Below, piece by piece: positions 16,823 through 25,900 of a DNA stretch of 45,787 nt. The notes below the pieces were generated by a model, which had not been told where the DNA came from, made no database searches, and saw only the letters and a program-made list of their open reading frames with translations. How positions within the stretch are numbered: the stretch's first letter is position 1; each line of letters opens with the position of its first letter. Made by a program: the position numbers and the translations under genes. The DNA lies in NCBI GenBank assembly GCA_003597935.1, contig QZJT01000091.1:1-45787 (forward strand). The letters run 5' to 3'. The DNA comes from Phycisphaerales bacterium (GTDB taxonomy: Bacteria; Planctomycetota; Phycisphaerae; UBA1845).

Positions 16823-17884
16823 TTGGCATCCGCACGCGGTCTGGAGGAGTCCTTCCGCCGGTTCCCGCGCACGCGCTACCTGGGCAGCAAGCGGCGCCTG
16901 GCCCCGTGGATCGTCGGATGCACCGCCGGGCTGGACTACGAAACCGTCTTGGACGTCTTCGGCGGCACCGGGAGCGTGGCATACGCCTTCAAGTGTGCCG
17001 GCAAGTCCGTGCAATACAACGACAAGCTCGCCTTCAATCACCAGGTGGGCGTGGCGCTGATCGAGAACGGGGCCGTGCGCCTGGCCGACCGCGAGGTGGA
17101 CGCGATCGTCTCGGCGGCCGATGCCGCCCCGGAGGGGGGCTTCATTCACTCCACCTTCCAGGGCATCTACTTCACCGATGACGAGAATCGCTGGCTGGAC
17201 GGCGCCGCGGCCGCCATTCACGGCATTCCCCGGCGCTACCCTCGGGCGCTGGCGTGGAACGCGCTCTTTCAGGCGGCCTTGGCCAAGCGCCCCTACAACC
17301 TCTTTCACCGCAAGAACCTCTACATGCGGCAGGCGGACGTGCGTCGCGGATTCGGCAACAAGGCCACCTGGGACCGCAGCTTCGAGTCGCACTTCCGCGC
17401 CGCGGCCCGCAGCGCCAACGCGGCCGTCTTCGACGGCGGCGCGGCGTGCAGGGCGACGCGCGGCGATGCGCTGAGCCTCGAGGGCGGTTTCGATCTGGTG
17501 TATATCGACCCGCCCTACGTCAGCGGCTCCGGCGTGGGCGTGGACTACCGGGATTTCTACCATTTCCTCGAGGGGTTGGTGGAGTTCGATGGCTGGGGCG
17601 GCCGCATCGACCGGTACTCGAAGCACCTGCGGCTGACGAGGGAAACCGATCCGTGGTCCAGCCCGAACACCTGCGCTGAGTCGCTGCGGCGCCTTATCGA
17701 GCGGTTCGGCCACAGTCACCTGGTGGTGTCCTATCGCAACGACGGCATCCCCTCGATCGATGACATCGCCGCCATGGTGCGGCGCTGCAAACGGCACGTC
17801 CGCGTGGAGATGCTGGCGCACCGCCCTTATGCCCTTTCGACCAACCGCCGCAGCCGCGAAACGCTGATCGTCGGCTGGGACTGA
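16823..17884 (+). CDS. D12-class DNA adenine N6-methyltransferase
   Basis: 353 residues. An N-terminal 'TRYLGSKRRLAPWI' is followed by the S-adenosylmethionine motif 'VLDVFGGTGSVAYAFK', a helical target-recognition region, and the catalytic 'LVYIDPPYVSGSG' (DPPY). This order (FxGxG before DPPY) is that of D12/Dam-type enzymes. The C-terminal 'HLVVSYRNDGIPSIDDIA' is also conserved in the family. No restriction enzyme gene is adjacent, so it is an orphan methylase, either regulatory or left over from a restriction system. The start is uncertain: TTG 16823 is used here, CTG 16808 is possible, and no strong ribosome binding site is visible. Confidence 0.85.
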   Translation: MASARGLEESFRRFPRTRYLGSKRRLAPWIVGCTAGLDYETVLDVFGGTGSVAYAFKCAGKSVQYNDKLAFNHQVGVALIENGAVRLADREVDAIVSAADAAPEGGFIHSTFQGIYFTDDENRWLDGAAAAIHGIPRRYPRALAWNALFQAALAKRPYNLFHRKNLYMRQADVRRGFGNKATWDRSFESHFRAAARSANAAVFDGGAACRATRGDALSLEGGFDLVYIDPPYVSGSGVGVDYRDFYHFLEGLVEFDGWGGRIDRYSKHLRLTRETDPWSSPNTCAESLRRLIERFGHSHLVVSYRNDGIPSIDDIAAMVRRCKRHVRVEMLAHRPYALSTNRRSRETLIVGWD

Positions 17885-18097
17885 CGAGGGTGGCGCGCGG
17901 CAGCAGGCAAGTAAACCGCATCGGCCGGCGAAGGCGCGGCTCGCCCCCGCCATGCCCTGGGCAGCGGATCGCCGATAGGTTGACGGCGTCGCATCACGCC
18001 CCGACACTCGCCTCTGGTACTGGAAATGCAGCAACGATCCTGGCAGGCGGCCCGCCCGGAGGACGCCACCGGGGCGGGCACCTGATTGGAGACCATT

Positions 18098-19213
18098 ATG
18101 GACGCGGAGCGTTTCATCGCCGAGCACATCAGGCCCATCGGTGTGTCCGGGATCCGCAAGATCTTCGACCTGGCCGCGACCATGACCTCGCCCATCGACC
18201 TGTCGATCGGACAGCCGGACTTCGCCCCCCCGGAGTCGGCCCGGACGGCCGCGATCGACGCCATCCAGTCCGGCAAGAACGGCTACACCCCCACCCCGGG
18301 CCTGCCGGCCCTGCGCGAACGCATCCGCCAGGAACTGCAGGAGGAGTTCGGCTGGGAGCCGGAGGTCGCGGTCCATTGCGGCGTGTCCGGAGGTCTGACC
18401 CTCGCGCTGCTCGCCTGCCTGAATCCCGGCGACGAAGTCGTTTTCGCCGACCCGTACTTCGTCAGCTACACCCACCTGGTGCGGCTGGCGGGCGGCGTGC
18501 CGATCACGGTGGATGTCTACCCCGACTTCCGCCTCCACCCCGACCGCTTCGCCAACGCCCTCACGCCGAAGACCAAGGCCATCCTGCTCAACTCGCCCGG
18601 CAATCCGACCGGCGTCGTCCACGCGGCCGGAGACGTCGAAGCGGTCTGCGCCCTGGCCGATGAACGCGATCTGTTGGTGATCTCCGACGAGATCTACAAC
18701 AAGCTGGTCTACGATGGAACCAGCCCCAGTCCGGTGACGTACGCGCCGGACCGCACGCTCCTGCTGCGCGGGTTCGGCAAGTCCTACGGCATGACCGGCT
18801 GGCGGATGGGCTACAGCGCCGGCCCGGCCGCGGTCGTCCAGGAGATGACCAAGCTCCAGCAGTACACCTTCGTATGCGCTCCGCAGCCGTTTCAGTGGGC
18901 GTGCGTGGCGGCGATGGACGCGGACGTCTCGCCACACGTCACCGATTATCGCCGCAAGCGTGACATCGTCTCCGAAGAGTTGGACGGCGTCTTCGAGTTC
19001 GTGCGCCCGTCCGGCGGGTTCTACGTCTTCCCGCGGATCCCGTCCGGCTACGCCACGGCCACGGAGTTCGTCAGCGCCGCGATCCGCAGGGAGGTGCTCA
19101 TCATCCCCGGCAGCGTCTTCAGCGCCCACGACACGCATTTCCGCATCAGCTACGCCGCGCCGGACGAGCGATTGCGGGCCGGTTGCCGAATCCTGCGGGA
19201 GCTGGCGCGGTAG
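18098..19213 (+). CDS. Class I/II pyridoxal-phosphate aminotransferase
   Basis: 371 residues with the full fold-type I aminotransferase pattern: 'LSIGQPDFAPPESA', 'GYTPTPGLPALRERI', 'LLNSPGNPTGVVH', 'VISDEIYNKLVYDG', the PLP lysine Lys228 in 'LRGFGKSYGMTGWRMGY', and 'HFRISYA' carrying the carboxylate-binding arginine. It probably transaminates aspartate, aromatic or branched-chain 2-oxo acids; the sequence does not settle which. ATG 18098 has GGAG 8 nt upstream and is preferred over TTG 18086. It stands alone, with repeats downstream and 213 bp of untranslated sequence upstream. Confidence 0.92.
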   Translation: MDAERFIAEHIRPIGVSGIRKIFDLAATMTSPIDLSIGQPDFAPPESARTAAIDAIQSGKNGYTPTPGLPALRERIRQELQEEFGWEPEVAVHCGVSGGLTLALLACLNPGDEVVFADPYFVSYTHLVRLAGGVPITVDVYPDFRLHPDRFANALTPKTKAILLNSPGNPTGVVHAAGDVEAVCALADERDLLVISDEIYNKLVYDGTSPSPVTYAPDRTLLLRGFGKSYGMTGWRMGYSAGPAAVVQEMTKLQQYTFVCAPQPFQWACVAAMDADVSPHVTDYRRKRDIVSEELDGVFEFVRPSGGFYVFPRIPSGYATATEFVSAAIRREVLIIPGSVFSAHDTHFRISYAAPDERLRAGCRILRELAR

Positions 19214-19409
19214 TCTCTGAAGGCAGGACTTCGAGCCGTTTCGCCGTTTTGCGGAGACATTGTGAGGGTGATATCTGGTTGCGGGCGGAGACACGCTGGA
19301 AACGGGCGCCGGGTTGCAACCGGTGCTCTGCGGCCCTGGAGGGGCGGGGGGGGGCGGCGGTTTGCCAGCGTCACCCGCCCGGCATGAATGCCGGGGCTCT
19401 GACCGCGCC
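19214..19409. repeat. Repeat-bearing gap with REP-like palindrome
   Basis: Contains a G-rich run near 19341-19355 and a second copy of the GGCATGAATGCCGGGGCTC palindrome at 19379-19402, between the convergent aminotransferase and acetyl-CoA hydrolase genes. No gene is seen. Confidence 0.65.
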
Positions 19410-21305
19410 CTACGCCGGCGACGGGCGGGCGGCGAAGGGGATGCGCAGGTTGTACACGCCTTCGGCCAGGCGGCTTTCCACTGCGTAGCCGCACCGGTGG
19501 AAGACGCGGAGCATTCCGTGGTTGGTGGCCAGCACGTCGGCGGTGAACCCGGCGATGCCCTTCTGCCGGGCGATCTCGGTCATGGCGGCCATCAGGGCGG
19601 TGCCGATGCCCTTGCCCTGCCAGTCGTCGCGCACAAGGAAGGCGGCCTCGGCGAAGTTGGTGCGCGGCTCGCGCAGGTAATGGGCGATGGCGATCATCTC
19701 CGCGTCCTGGGTCGACTTCGTCAGCACCACCAGCGCCATGTCCGCCTCGTAATCGATCCTGAGCAGCTCTTGCAGCTTCTCGTGCGGCATGGCGTGGATG
19801 GTGCGGAAGAAGCGGTACTGCACGGACTCGGGCGAGAGGCGGTAGAACAGGTCGCGCAGCAGCGACTCGTCGGTCAGCTTCAGCGGCCGCAGGAACGCCC
19901 GCCTGCCGTTCTTCAGCTCGATCCACTTCTCGAACTGATCGGGATAGAGCGGCACGTGGAAGGGCATCTCGATCTGGTCGGCGTAGACCAGCTTGCGGGC
20001 CTTGGCCTCCGCCAGCAGCCACGGGCGGAACTTCGGATGGGCGATTTCGATCAGGGCCATGGCCCGCTCGCGGATGTTCTTGCCGTGCAGATAGGCGGTG
20101 CCGAACTCGGTGACGACGTAGTGTACGTCGCCGCGGCTGGTGACCACGCCGGCGCCCTGCTTCAGATAGGGGACGATGCGCGAAATGGTCTCGTGCTCGG
20201 CGGTGGAGGGCAGCGCAATGATCGGCTTACCGCCCTTGGAGCGGGCGGCGCCGCGGGTGAAATCCACCTGGCCCCCGATGCCGCTGTAGAACATGGCGCC
20301 CAGCGAATCGGCGCACACCTGTCCGGTCAGGTCCACCTCGATGGCGGCATTGATGGAGATCATCCTGTCGTTGCGGGCGATGACGAACGGGTCGTTGGTG
20401 TACTCGGTGGGGTGGAACTCGACCAGGGGGTTGTTGTCGACGAAGTCATAGAGCCTGGGCGAGCCCATGATGAAACTCGCGACGATCTTGCCGCGGTGGA
20501 GCGTCTTGGCGGCATTGGTGATGACGCCCTTTTCCACCAGCGGGATGATCCCGTCGCTGAACATCTCGGTGTGGATGCCCAGGTCCTTGAAGCCGTCCAG
20601 ATAGCGGAGCACGGAATCCGGGATCGTCCCGATGCCGAGCTGGAGGGTGGCCCCGTCCTCGACCAGGTTGGCGATCTGGCGGGCGATACGCATCGCCAGT
20701 TCGTCCGCCTCCACGTGGGGCGTCTCCAGGATGGGTCGGTCGCTGGGAACCATCACGTCGATGTCGCGGGCGTGGATGAAGCAGTCGCCCAGCCCGCGCG
20801 GCATGTTGGCGTTGACCTCCGCGACTACCACCCGGGCCGCCTCGGCCGCCGACTTGACGATGTCGGTCGAGACGCCATAGCTGCAGTATCCATGCTCGTC
20901 CGGCGGGCTGACCTCGATCAGGGCCACGTCGATGATCACCCGGCCGGTCTGGAACAGCGCCGGGATCTCGGACAGGAAGATCGGCGTGTAATCCGCCCGG
21001 CCCTCAGCGATGGCCGACCGCACATTCGGGCCGATGAAGTAGGCGTTGTGGCGGAAGCGGCTGCCCAGCCGCGGCTCGGCATAGGTCGCCACGCCGAGCG
21101 TGAGGATGTGGACGATCTCCGTATCGCTGAGATCCGACCGCGCCGAGAGCGCCTCGACCAGCATCTGCGGTTCACCTGCGCCGGAGCCGATGAAGACGCG
21201 CTGCCCCGGCCGGATGGACGCCACCGCCTCTTGGGCGGTGGCTACCTTGTCGCGATACCGGGCAATCCACCCGGACGGTGAGGCTTCAGTCGCAGTGTCG
21301 AGCAT
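19410..21305 (-). CDS. Acetyl-CoA hydrolase/transferase fused to GNAT acetyltransferase domain
   Basis: 631 residues in two parts. Residues about 15-430 form a CoA-transferase of the acetyl-CoA hydrolase / 4-hydroxybutyrate CoA-transferase family: 'QRVFIGSGAGEPQMLVEAL', 'LQLGIGTIPDSVLRYL', 'GLGDCFIHARDIDVMVPSD', 'SGIGGQVDFTRGAARSKGG'. Residues about 470-625 form a GNAT domain: 'AFLRPLKLTDESLLRDLF' and the acetyl-CoA-binding 'VRDDWQGKGIGTALMAAM', then 'NHGMLRVFHRCGYAV'. The transferase half uses a Glu-CoA intermediate; the GNAT half could acetylate a protein or small molecule, or serve as an acetyl-CoA sensor. Such fusions are known in several phyla. The natural substrates are not evident. Confidence 0.9.
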   Translation of the reverse strand: MLDTATEASPSGWIARYRDKVATAQEAVASIRPGQRVFIGSGAGEPQMLVEALSARSDLSDTEIVHILTLGVATYAEPRLGSRFRHNAYFIGPNVRSAIAEGRADYTPIFLSEIPALFQTGRVIIDVALIEVSPPDEHGYCSYGVSTDIVKSAAEAARVVVAEVNANMPRGLGDCFIHARDIDVMVPSDRPILETPHVEADELAMRIARQIANLVEDGATLQLGIGTIPDSVLRYLDGFKDLGIHTEMFSDGIIPLVEKGVITNAAKTLHRGKIVASFIMGSPRLYDFVDNNPLVEFHPTEYTNDPFVIARNDRMISINAAIEVDLTGQVCADSLGAMFYSGIGGQVDFTRGAARSKGGKPIIALPSTAEHETISRIVPYLKQGAGVVTSRGDVHYVVTEFGTAYLHGKNIRERAMALIEIAHPKFRPWLLAEAKARKLVYADQIEMPFHVPLYPDQFEKWIELKNGRRAFLRPLKLTDESLLRDLFYRLSPESVQYRFFRTIHAMPHEKLQELLRIDYEADMALVVLTKSTQDAEMIAIAHYLREPRTNFAEAAFLVRDDWQGKGIGTALMAAMTEIARQKGIAGFTADVLATNHGMLRVFHRCGYAVESRLAEGVYNLRIPFAARPSPA

Positions 21306-21514
21306 GGGGAGACTTCCCGATTCGGCGTGCCGTGCAATGTGCCGGCAGACCTGCCGTCAGGGGTACGTAGCAAGACACGTGCTAAGCGGCGGACCGGCGA
21401 TCGACACGGAACTTACGCCGGGCTCGAGCGAGGCAGTGAGTGTACAAACCGGCCCACGCTGGCGCCCTCACGTCCGCGCCACCGGATCGCACCTTCGCCC
21501 GTCCTGCCGACGCC

Positions 21515-22096
21515 TCAGCCGAATCGGTCGCGTGGCTCCGGCCCCAGTTCGAGGATCGACTGGGTCTTCAGCAGCGTCAGGTCGCTGGGGAAGGCGTGGA
21601 AGGCGTACACGTGGAACTCGTGATCGCGGGCCTCGAAATCGACGAAGCTGAAGGCGGTCATCCCGTCGATGGGCTCGCCGAATTCGACGAAAAAGCCCTT
21701 GCGCTGGGCGTGGCGGTGAAGTTCGCGAAACGTCGAGGGGAAGACCTGCGGCGTCATCCGTTCCACTTGGCTGGAGAGGATGTACCTCATGCCGCTGTCG
21801 AGGGCCTGGACGTGGTCGCGCTCGCCGCGGAAGCGGAAGGAGGTCGCAAGCCCCGTCTTGGGAAGGATTTGCATCTCCGGCGCGATAAGTTCCATGACCG
21901 CCCCTCTGGCGGTGTGGACCGTCACGGCATGGGCGCACTGGAGGATCCAGATCTCGGCCTGATAACGCCTTTGCTCGACCCGCTTTACCGTCGCGATCTC
22001 GAACAGCTCCGGATGGAGCGTCCGCTCGAAGAGGAAAAAGTGAAGGTCATCGACTCGTTGCTTTGTCGGGGGATTTCGTTCCACTTGCCATTCCAC
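21515..22096 (-). CDS. DUF2617-like protein of unknown function
   Basis: 193 residues without signal peptide or membrane helix. Features: 'LHFFLFERTLHPELFEI', 'YQAEIWILQCAHAVTVHT', 'PKTGLATSFRFRGERDHVQAL', 'GMRYILSSQVERM' and 'FVEFGEPIDGMTAFSFVDFEAR'. The 'RTLHPELFE' and 'RGERDH' blocks match my memory of DUF2617; this should be confirmed by profile search. It is probably a soluble, mostly beta protein with a conserved basic and acidic set of residues. It ends 209 bp from the start of the acetyl-CoA hydrolase gene on the same strand. Function unknown. Confidence 0.7.
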   Translation of the reverse strand: MEWQVERNPPTKQRVDDLHFFLFERTLHPELFEIATVKRVEQRRYQAEIWILQCAHAVTVHTARGAVMELIAPEMQILPKTGLATSFRFRGERDHVQALDSGMRYILSSQVERMTPQVFPSTFRELHRHAQRKGFFVEFGEPIDGMTAFSFVDFEARDHEFHVYAFHAFPSDLTLLKTQSILELGPEPRDRFG

Positions 22097-22306
22097 CTCG
22101 GCTCAGATTCAGCGACCGAACGCCGCGTTACGCGCATTATAGGGGTCAGCGGCGCCAAAGCCACGATTTTTCCAGAATTCCGTGACTTTGCGGCGGAATC
22201 GTTGAACGGTGTAACCACCTCAGCCCCACGGGCATGGGAACCGGGCTGGCCACGGGCCATTCGGGGCCTGTTCGCACGCTGATCAGGGTGGAATCCGTGG
22301 CCCTCG

Positions 22307-22334
22307 TTGGCGCTGGGGTGCGGGCGGATATAAT
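22307..22334 (+). promoter_or_regulatory. Sigma70-type promoter upstream of secDF
   Basis: TTGGCG (22307-22312), a 16-nt spacer and a perfect TATAAT (22329-22334). Transcription should begin near 22341, 3 nt before the GTG of the candidate frame at 22344. Confidence 0.6.
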
Positions 22335-22343
22335 CCGGCCCGC

Positions 22344-22766
22344 GTGTTCCGACTTCTGCTCATGCTATCCGGTGGGCTGTGGCTCGCCGTGGCCGTGCCC
22401 GAGTGGCTGTCGCCGATCCAGGCCGACGGGCCGGACGGTTGCGCACCGGATGCCCCTGGGGACGCCGACCCGGGCGCCGAACGGACTGACGGTTCGTCCC
22501 ACAAGGAGCGGTCACGGACCCCTGGCTCGTTGCTGGTGGTGCCGGCGGAGGCGACCAAGGCGGAGCGGGCGGCGCGAGGTCTGGAATCGACCCACCCGGT
22601 ACACCACTGCGGCCAGCTCCGTCCAGCCTGCGGCCTGCGGCCGTGCCGTGGCATCCCGGGCGCGTTCCGGCTGAACTGTTGCAACGCAACACGGCTGTCG
22701 CAGTGCGCGCCCGCGATCCGGCCTCACGCCCCTCCAGCCCCGGCCTGTGGCGGGCGCGACGTATAG
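22344..22766 (+). CDS. Candidate small secreted Cys-rich protein (uncertain)
   Basis: 140 codons from GTG. The first 27 residues ('FRLLLMLSGGLWLAVAVPEW') look like a signal peptide, the middle is polar, and the last 50 residues hold eight cysteines. It lies immediately after a perfect TATAAT, so it would be read from a leaderless mRNA. Against it: the C-terminal half looks like random high-GC translation, frames are open on the other strand as well, and I recognise no homologue. It may instead be the untranslated leader of secDF. Confidence 0.3.
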   Translation: MFRLLLMLSGGLWLAVAVPEWLSPIQADGPDGCAPDAPGDADPGAERTDGSSHKERSRTPGSLLVVPAEATKAERAARGLESTHPVHHCGQLRPACGLRPCRGIPGAFRLNCCNATRLSQCAPAIRPHAPPAPACGGRDV

Positions 22767-22943
22767 GCAGCATCACAGACCTTCGCCCACTCCCAGATCC
22801 TCCGCGGATCGGAAGCGCGGTGCGTATTCGGGCAGCGGTGAATCGAACAACCCGTCGCGGCGCCGACAACGCGCGCCCGCGACTGCGGCCGTGTCGCCGG
22901 GCCTTCGGGCCGGCCGGCGCGGGCGTCGATGGAGTCATAAGAC

Positions 22944-25900
22944 GTGCAGGAACAGGGATTAACGACGAAGTGGGTACTGGTGGGCGTGCTGATTCTGGCG
23001 GCGGGGCTTCTGGTGTGGCCGCCGGACGAGAAAATTAAGTATGGCATCGACCTGCAGGGCGGCACGAGCCTCCTGTATGAAATCGATACGACGGGACTGA
23101 GCGAATACGAGCAGCGCGACCTGTCCGAGCGCGTGATGAGCATTCTTAAAGACCGCGTCGACCCGACGGGGTCTTTGAACCTCATCTGGCGGCCGGTGGG
23201 CGCGACCCGTCTGGAGATCCAGATGCCGCAGCCGTCGGAGAAGGCCAAGAAGCGGCGAGACGCCAAAAACGAGGCCGAAGCCGCCCTGAAAGCACTCAAC
23301 ATCGAAGGCCGCTTCTCCGTCGAGCAGGCGCTGGCGAAGTCGGGTGCAGAGCGGGAGGCCGCGCTGGACGCGCTGGTCAAAGGCGTGCCGACGCGAAAGG
23401 TCAAGCTGCTTGCCCTTCGCGTGGCGCACGACGCCAGGGCCGCGGATCCGGGTGACGCCGACAAGGTGCGGGCCTACGAAGACGCCTTCGAGGCGGTGAT
23501 GGACACGAACCTGAACGTGCAGCAGCTCAACGACGTGCTGGCCCTGAAGCCGGGGCCGCACCGCGACCAGGAGATCGGCAAGCTGCGGGCCAAGCACCCG
23601 GCCTACGAGGGGCTGATAGACGCCTACAAGTCCGCTTACGACCTGTGGGCCAGGGACAAGGCCGCGCTGGAAGACCCGTCCGACCTGAAGCGCCTGCTGC
23701 GCGGCGCCGGCGTGCTCGAGTTCCGCATCCTGGCCGAGCGCGATCCCGCCTCTCCCGCCCACACCAAGGCGCAGGGGGACCCGCAGTTGCGGCTGCCGAT
23801 CGCCGATTTCGTGGAGGAACTCGAGCGTCGCGGCCCCCGCCCCAAGGCCGGCGACCGCTATCGCTGGTTCCCGATCAAGGACCTTAAGGACTTCATGAAC
23901 CTGGAAACCGACGCCGAGGTCCTCAACTTCGACGAGACCATGGACAGCCGCGCCCAGATCGTGGCCAAGTACGCCGGGCGCTACTACGTGCTGGCCCACA
24001 ACGACGCCGACTTCGGCCTGCTGCGTCCGCGGGCGGGCAGCACCAAGCGGTGGAAGCTGACCCAGGCCCGCCCCGACCGCGACTACGACACCGGCCGCAA
24101 CAGCGTCTCTTTCACGCTGGACGCGCCGGGCGGTGATCTGTTCGGTGAACTGACCGGCGCTAACGTCGGCCGGCAGCTCGCGATCGTGCTCGACGGTGAG
24201 ATGATGTCGCACGCGACCATCCAGTCTCGCATCGGCCAGCGCGGTCAGATCACGGGCAATTTCAGCCGCGACGACGTGGCCGACCTGGTGCGGGTGCTGG
24301 AGGCGGGCGCCCTGCCCGGGCGCCTGAAAGAGACGCCGCTGATGGAAAAGACGGTCGGGCCCAGCATCGGCGCCGACAACCGCGAGAAAGGGATCAATGC
24401 GTCGGTGTGGGGGTTCATTCTGGTCGTCGTCTTCATCGTCTTCTACTACGGCCTGGCCGCGGGGCTGGTGGCCGACCTCGCCCTGCTGATGAACCTGGTG
24501 CTGGTGCTGGGGATCATGGCGATGCTGCAAGCGACCTTCACCCTGCCGGGCATTGCCGGACTGATCCTGACGGTCGGCATGGCGATCGACGCCAACGTGC
24601 TGATCTTCGAGCGCGTCCGCGAGGAGCGGGACCGGGGCGTGGTGTTCAAGAAGGCGCTCAACCTCGGCTACGAGAAGGCGCTCTCCACGATCGTCGACGC
24701 CAACCTGACCACGATGATCATCTGCGTGATCCTGGGCTACGTGGGCAGCGAGGAAGTGAAGGGCTTCGCCATCACCCTCGGCCTGGGCATCGCCACCAGC
24801 ATGTTCACGGCCCTGTACGTCACGCGGCTGGTGTTCACGACGCTGATCGCCCGGGGCGTGCTCAGCGATTTCTCGATGCGGCGACTGATCAAACGCCCCT
24901 CGATCGACTGGCTGGCGCTGCGCCGCTACTTCTGGCCGATTTCGTTCGTCGCCGTGGCCGCCGGCCTGGCGTTCTTTCTGTTCGAGAGCACTACCAACCC
25001 CGACGCCATGTTCGACATCGAGTTCCTCGGCGGCACCAGTGTGCAGGTGGACTTCAAGGAAGACGCGACGCTGCCCGGCGGGGGCGAGATCCGCACGGAA
25101 CAGGTGCGCGCGGCGATTACCGGCAGCGATCGACAGCAGGCCTCGGTCGCCAACTGGCTCGACCGTGCGGCGCTGGAACTCATGGAAGGGGCCGTCGTGG
25201 GCAGCGGCACGGAAGCGGGCCAGTACACGCTCACCTCCGATCGGCTGACCGGCGACCAGATGCGGGCGCTGACGATGAACGTCCTGGAGGCGCGGTGCGA
25301 CTCGATCGTCGCGGAAGGCAACCGGGCGATCTACGTGGCCCGGACCGGGATGATCAACTCGCCCCAGGAGTTCAAGGCGCTGGTGCAGCAGGCGGCCGCC
25401 CACGTGCGCGACAAGGTGGTCTCGAACCTGCGCGGGGCCAAGGTCCAGAGCGTCTCCGAGGGCGAGTTGCCCGCCGGCCAGAAGCCCGCGCCGTCGTTCG
25501 AGATCGTCACGGTGGAGACGGACCGCGGCCTGGTGCAGGAAGCGATCGTGGCCGTGCTGGGGGACCAGCTCAAAGTCGATCCGGCGATCAACTTCAACAC
25601 CCGGATCGACGACGCCCTGACGCAGGAGCCGTTCTTCGCCATCCGGCAGGAGGCGCGCTACATGAGCGACGTCATCGGCGGCGACAGCAACTACGACATC
25701 CACGCCTACAAGGGGGGGGTGGCGATCGTGGTCGAGGACCTCGATCCGCCGCTGACGCGCAAGGCCTTCGAGCAGCGGCTGCGGGAAGCGTCGCTGCGCC
25801 CCGAGGTGGGAGAGGCGATGGCGATGTCGCGCTACGGCGTGCTGCCGCTGTCGCCGGAGGGGCCGGATCAGACCTGCACCGAGTTCGCGGTGCTGATGGT

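Larger units (their letters stand above)
22097..22943. other. Long gap before secDF with one weak gene candidate
   Basis: 847 bp. A clear promoter at 22307-22334 drives rightward and could serve secDF. A possible small secreted-protein frame follows (22344-22766). The rest shows no convincing gene on either strand. Confidence 0.5.

Noticed and set aside
16700-19294. Long minus-strand frame over the D12 methylase and aminotransferase genes
   Set aside because: It is antisense to two clear genes, crosses a repeat cluster and has no recognisable domain.
21440-22282. Plus-strand frame opposite the DUF2617-like gene
   Set aside because: Antisense of a gene with better composition and an ordinary globular sequence.
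22360-22938. 192-codon minus-strand frame before secDF
   Set aside because: Pro/Arg-rich translation typical of noncoding high-GC DNA, with no start signal; the plus strand has the promoter.
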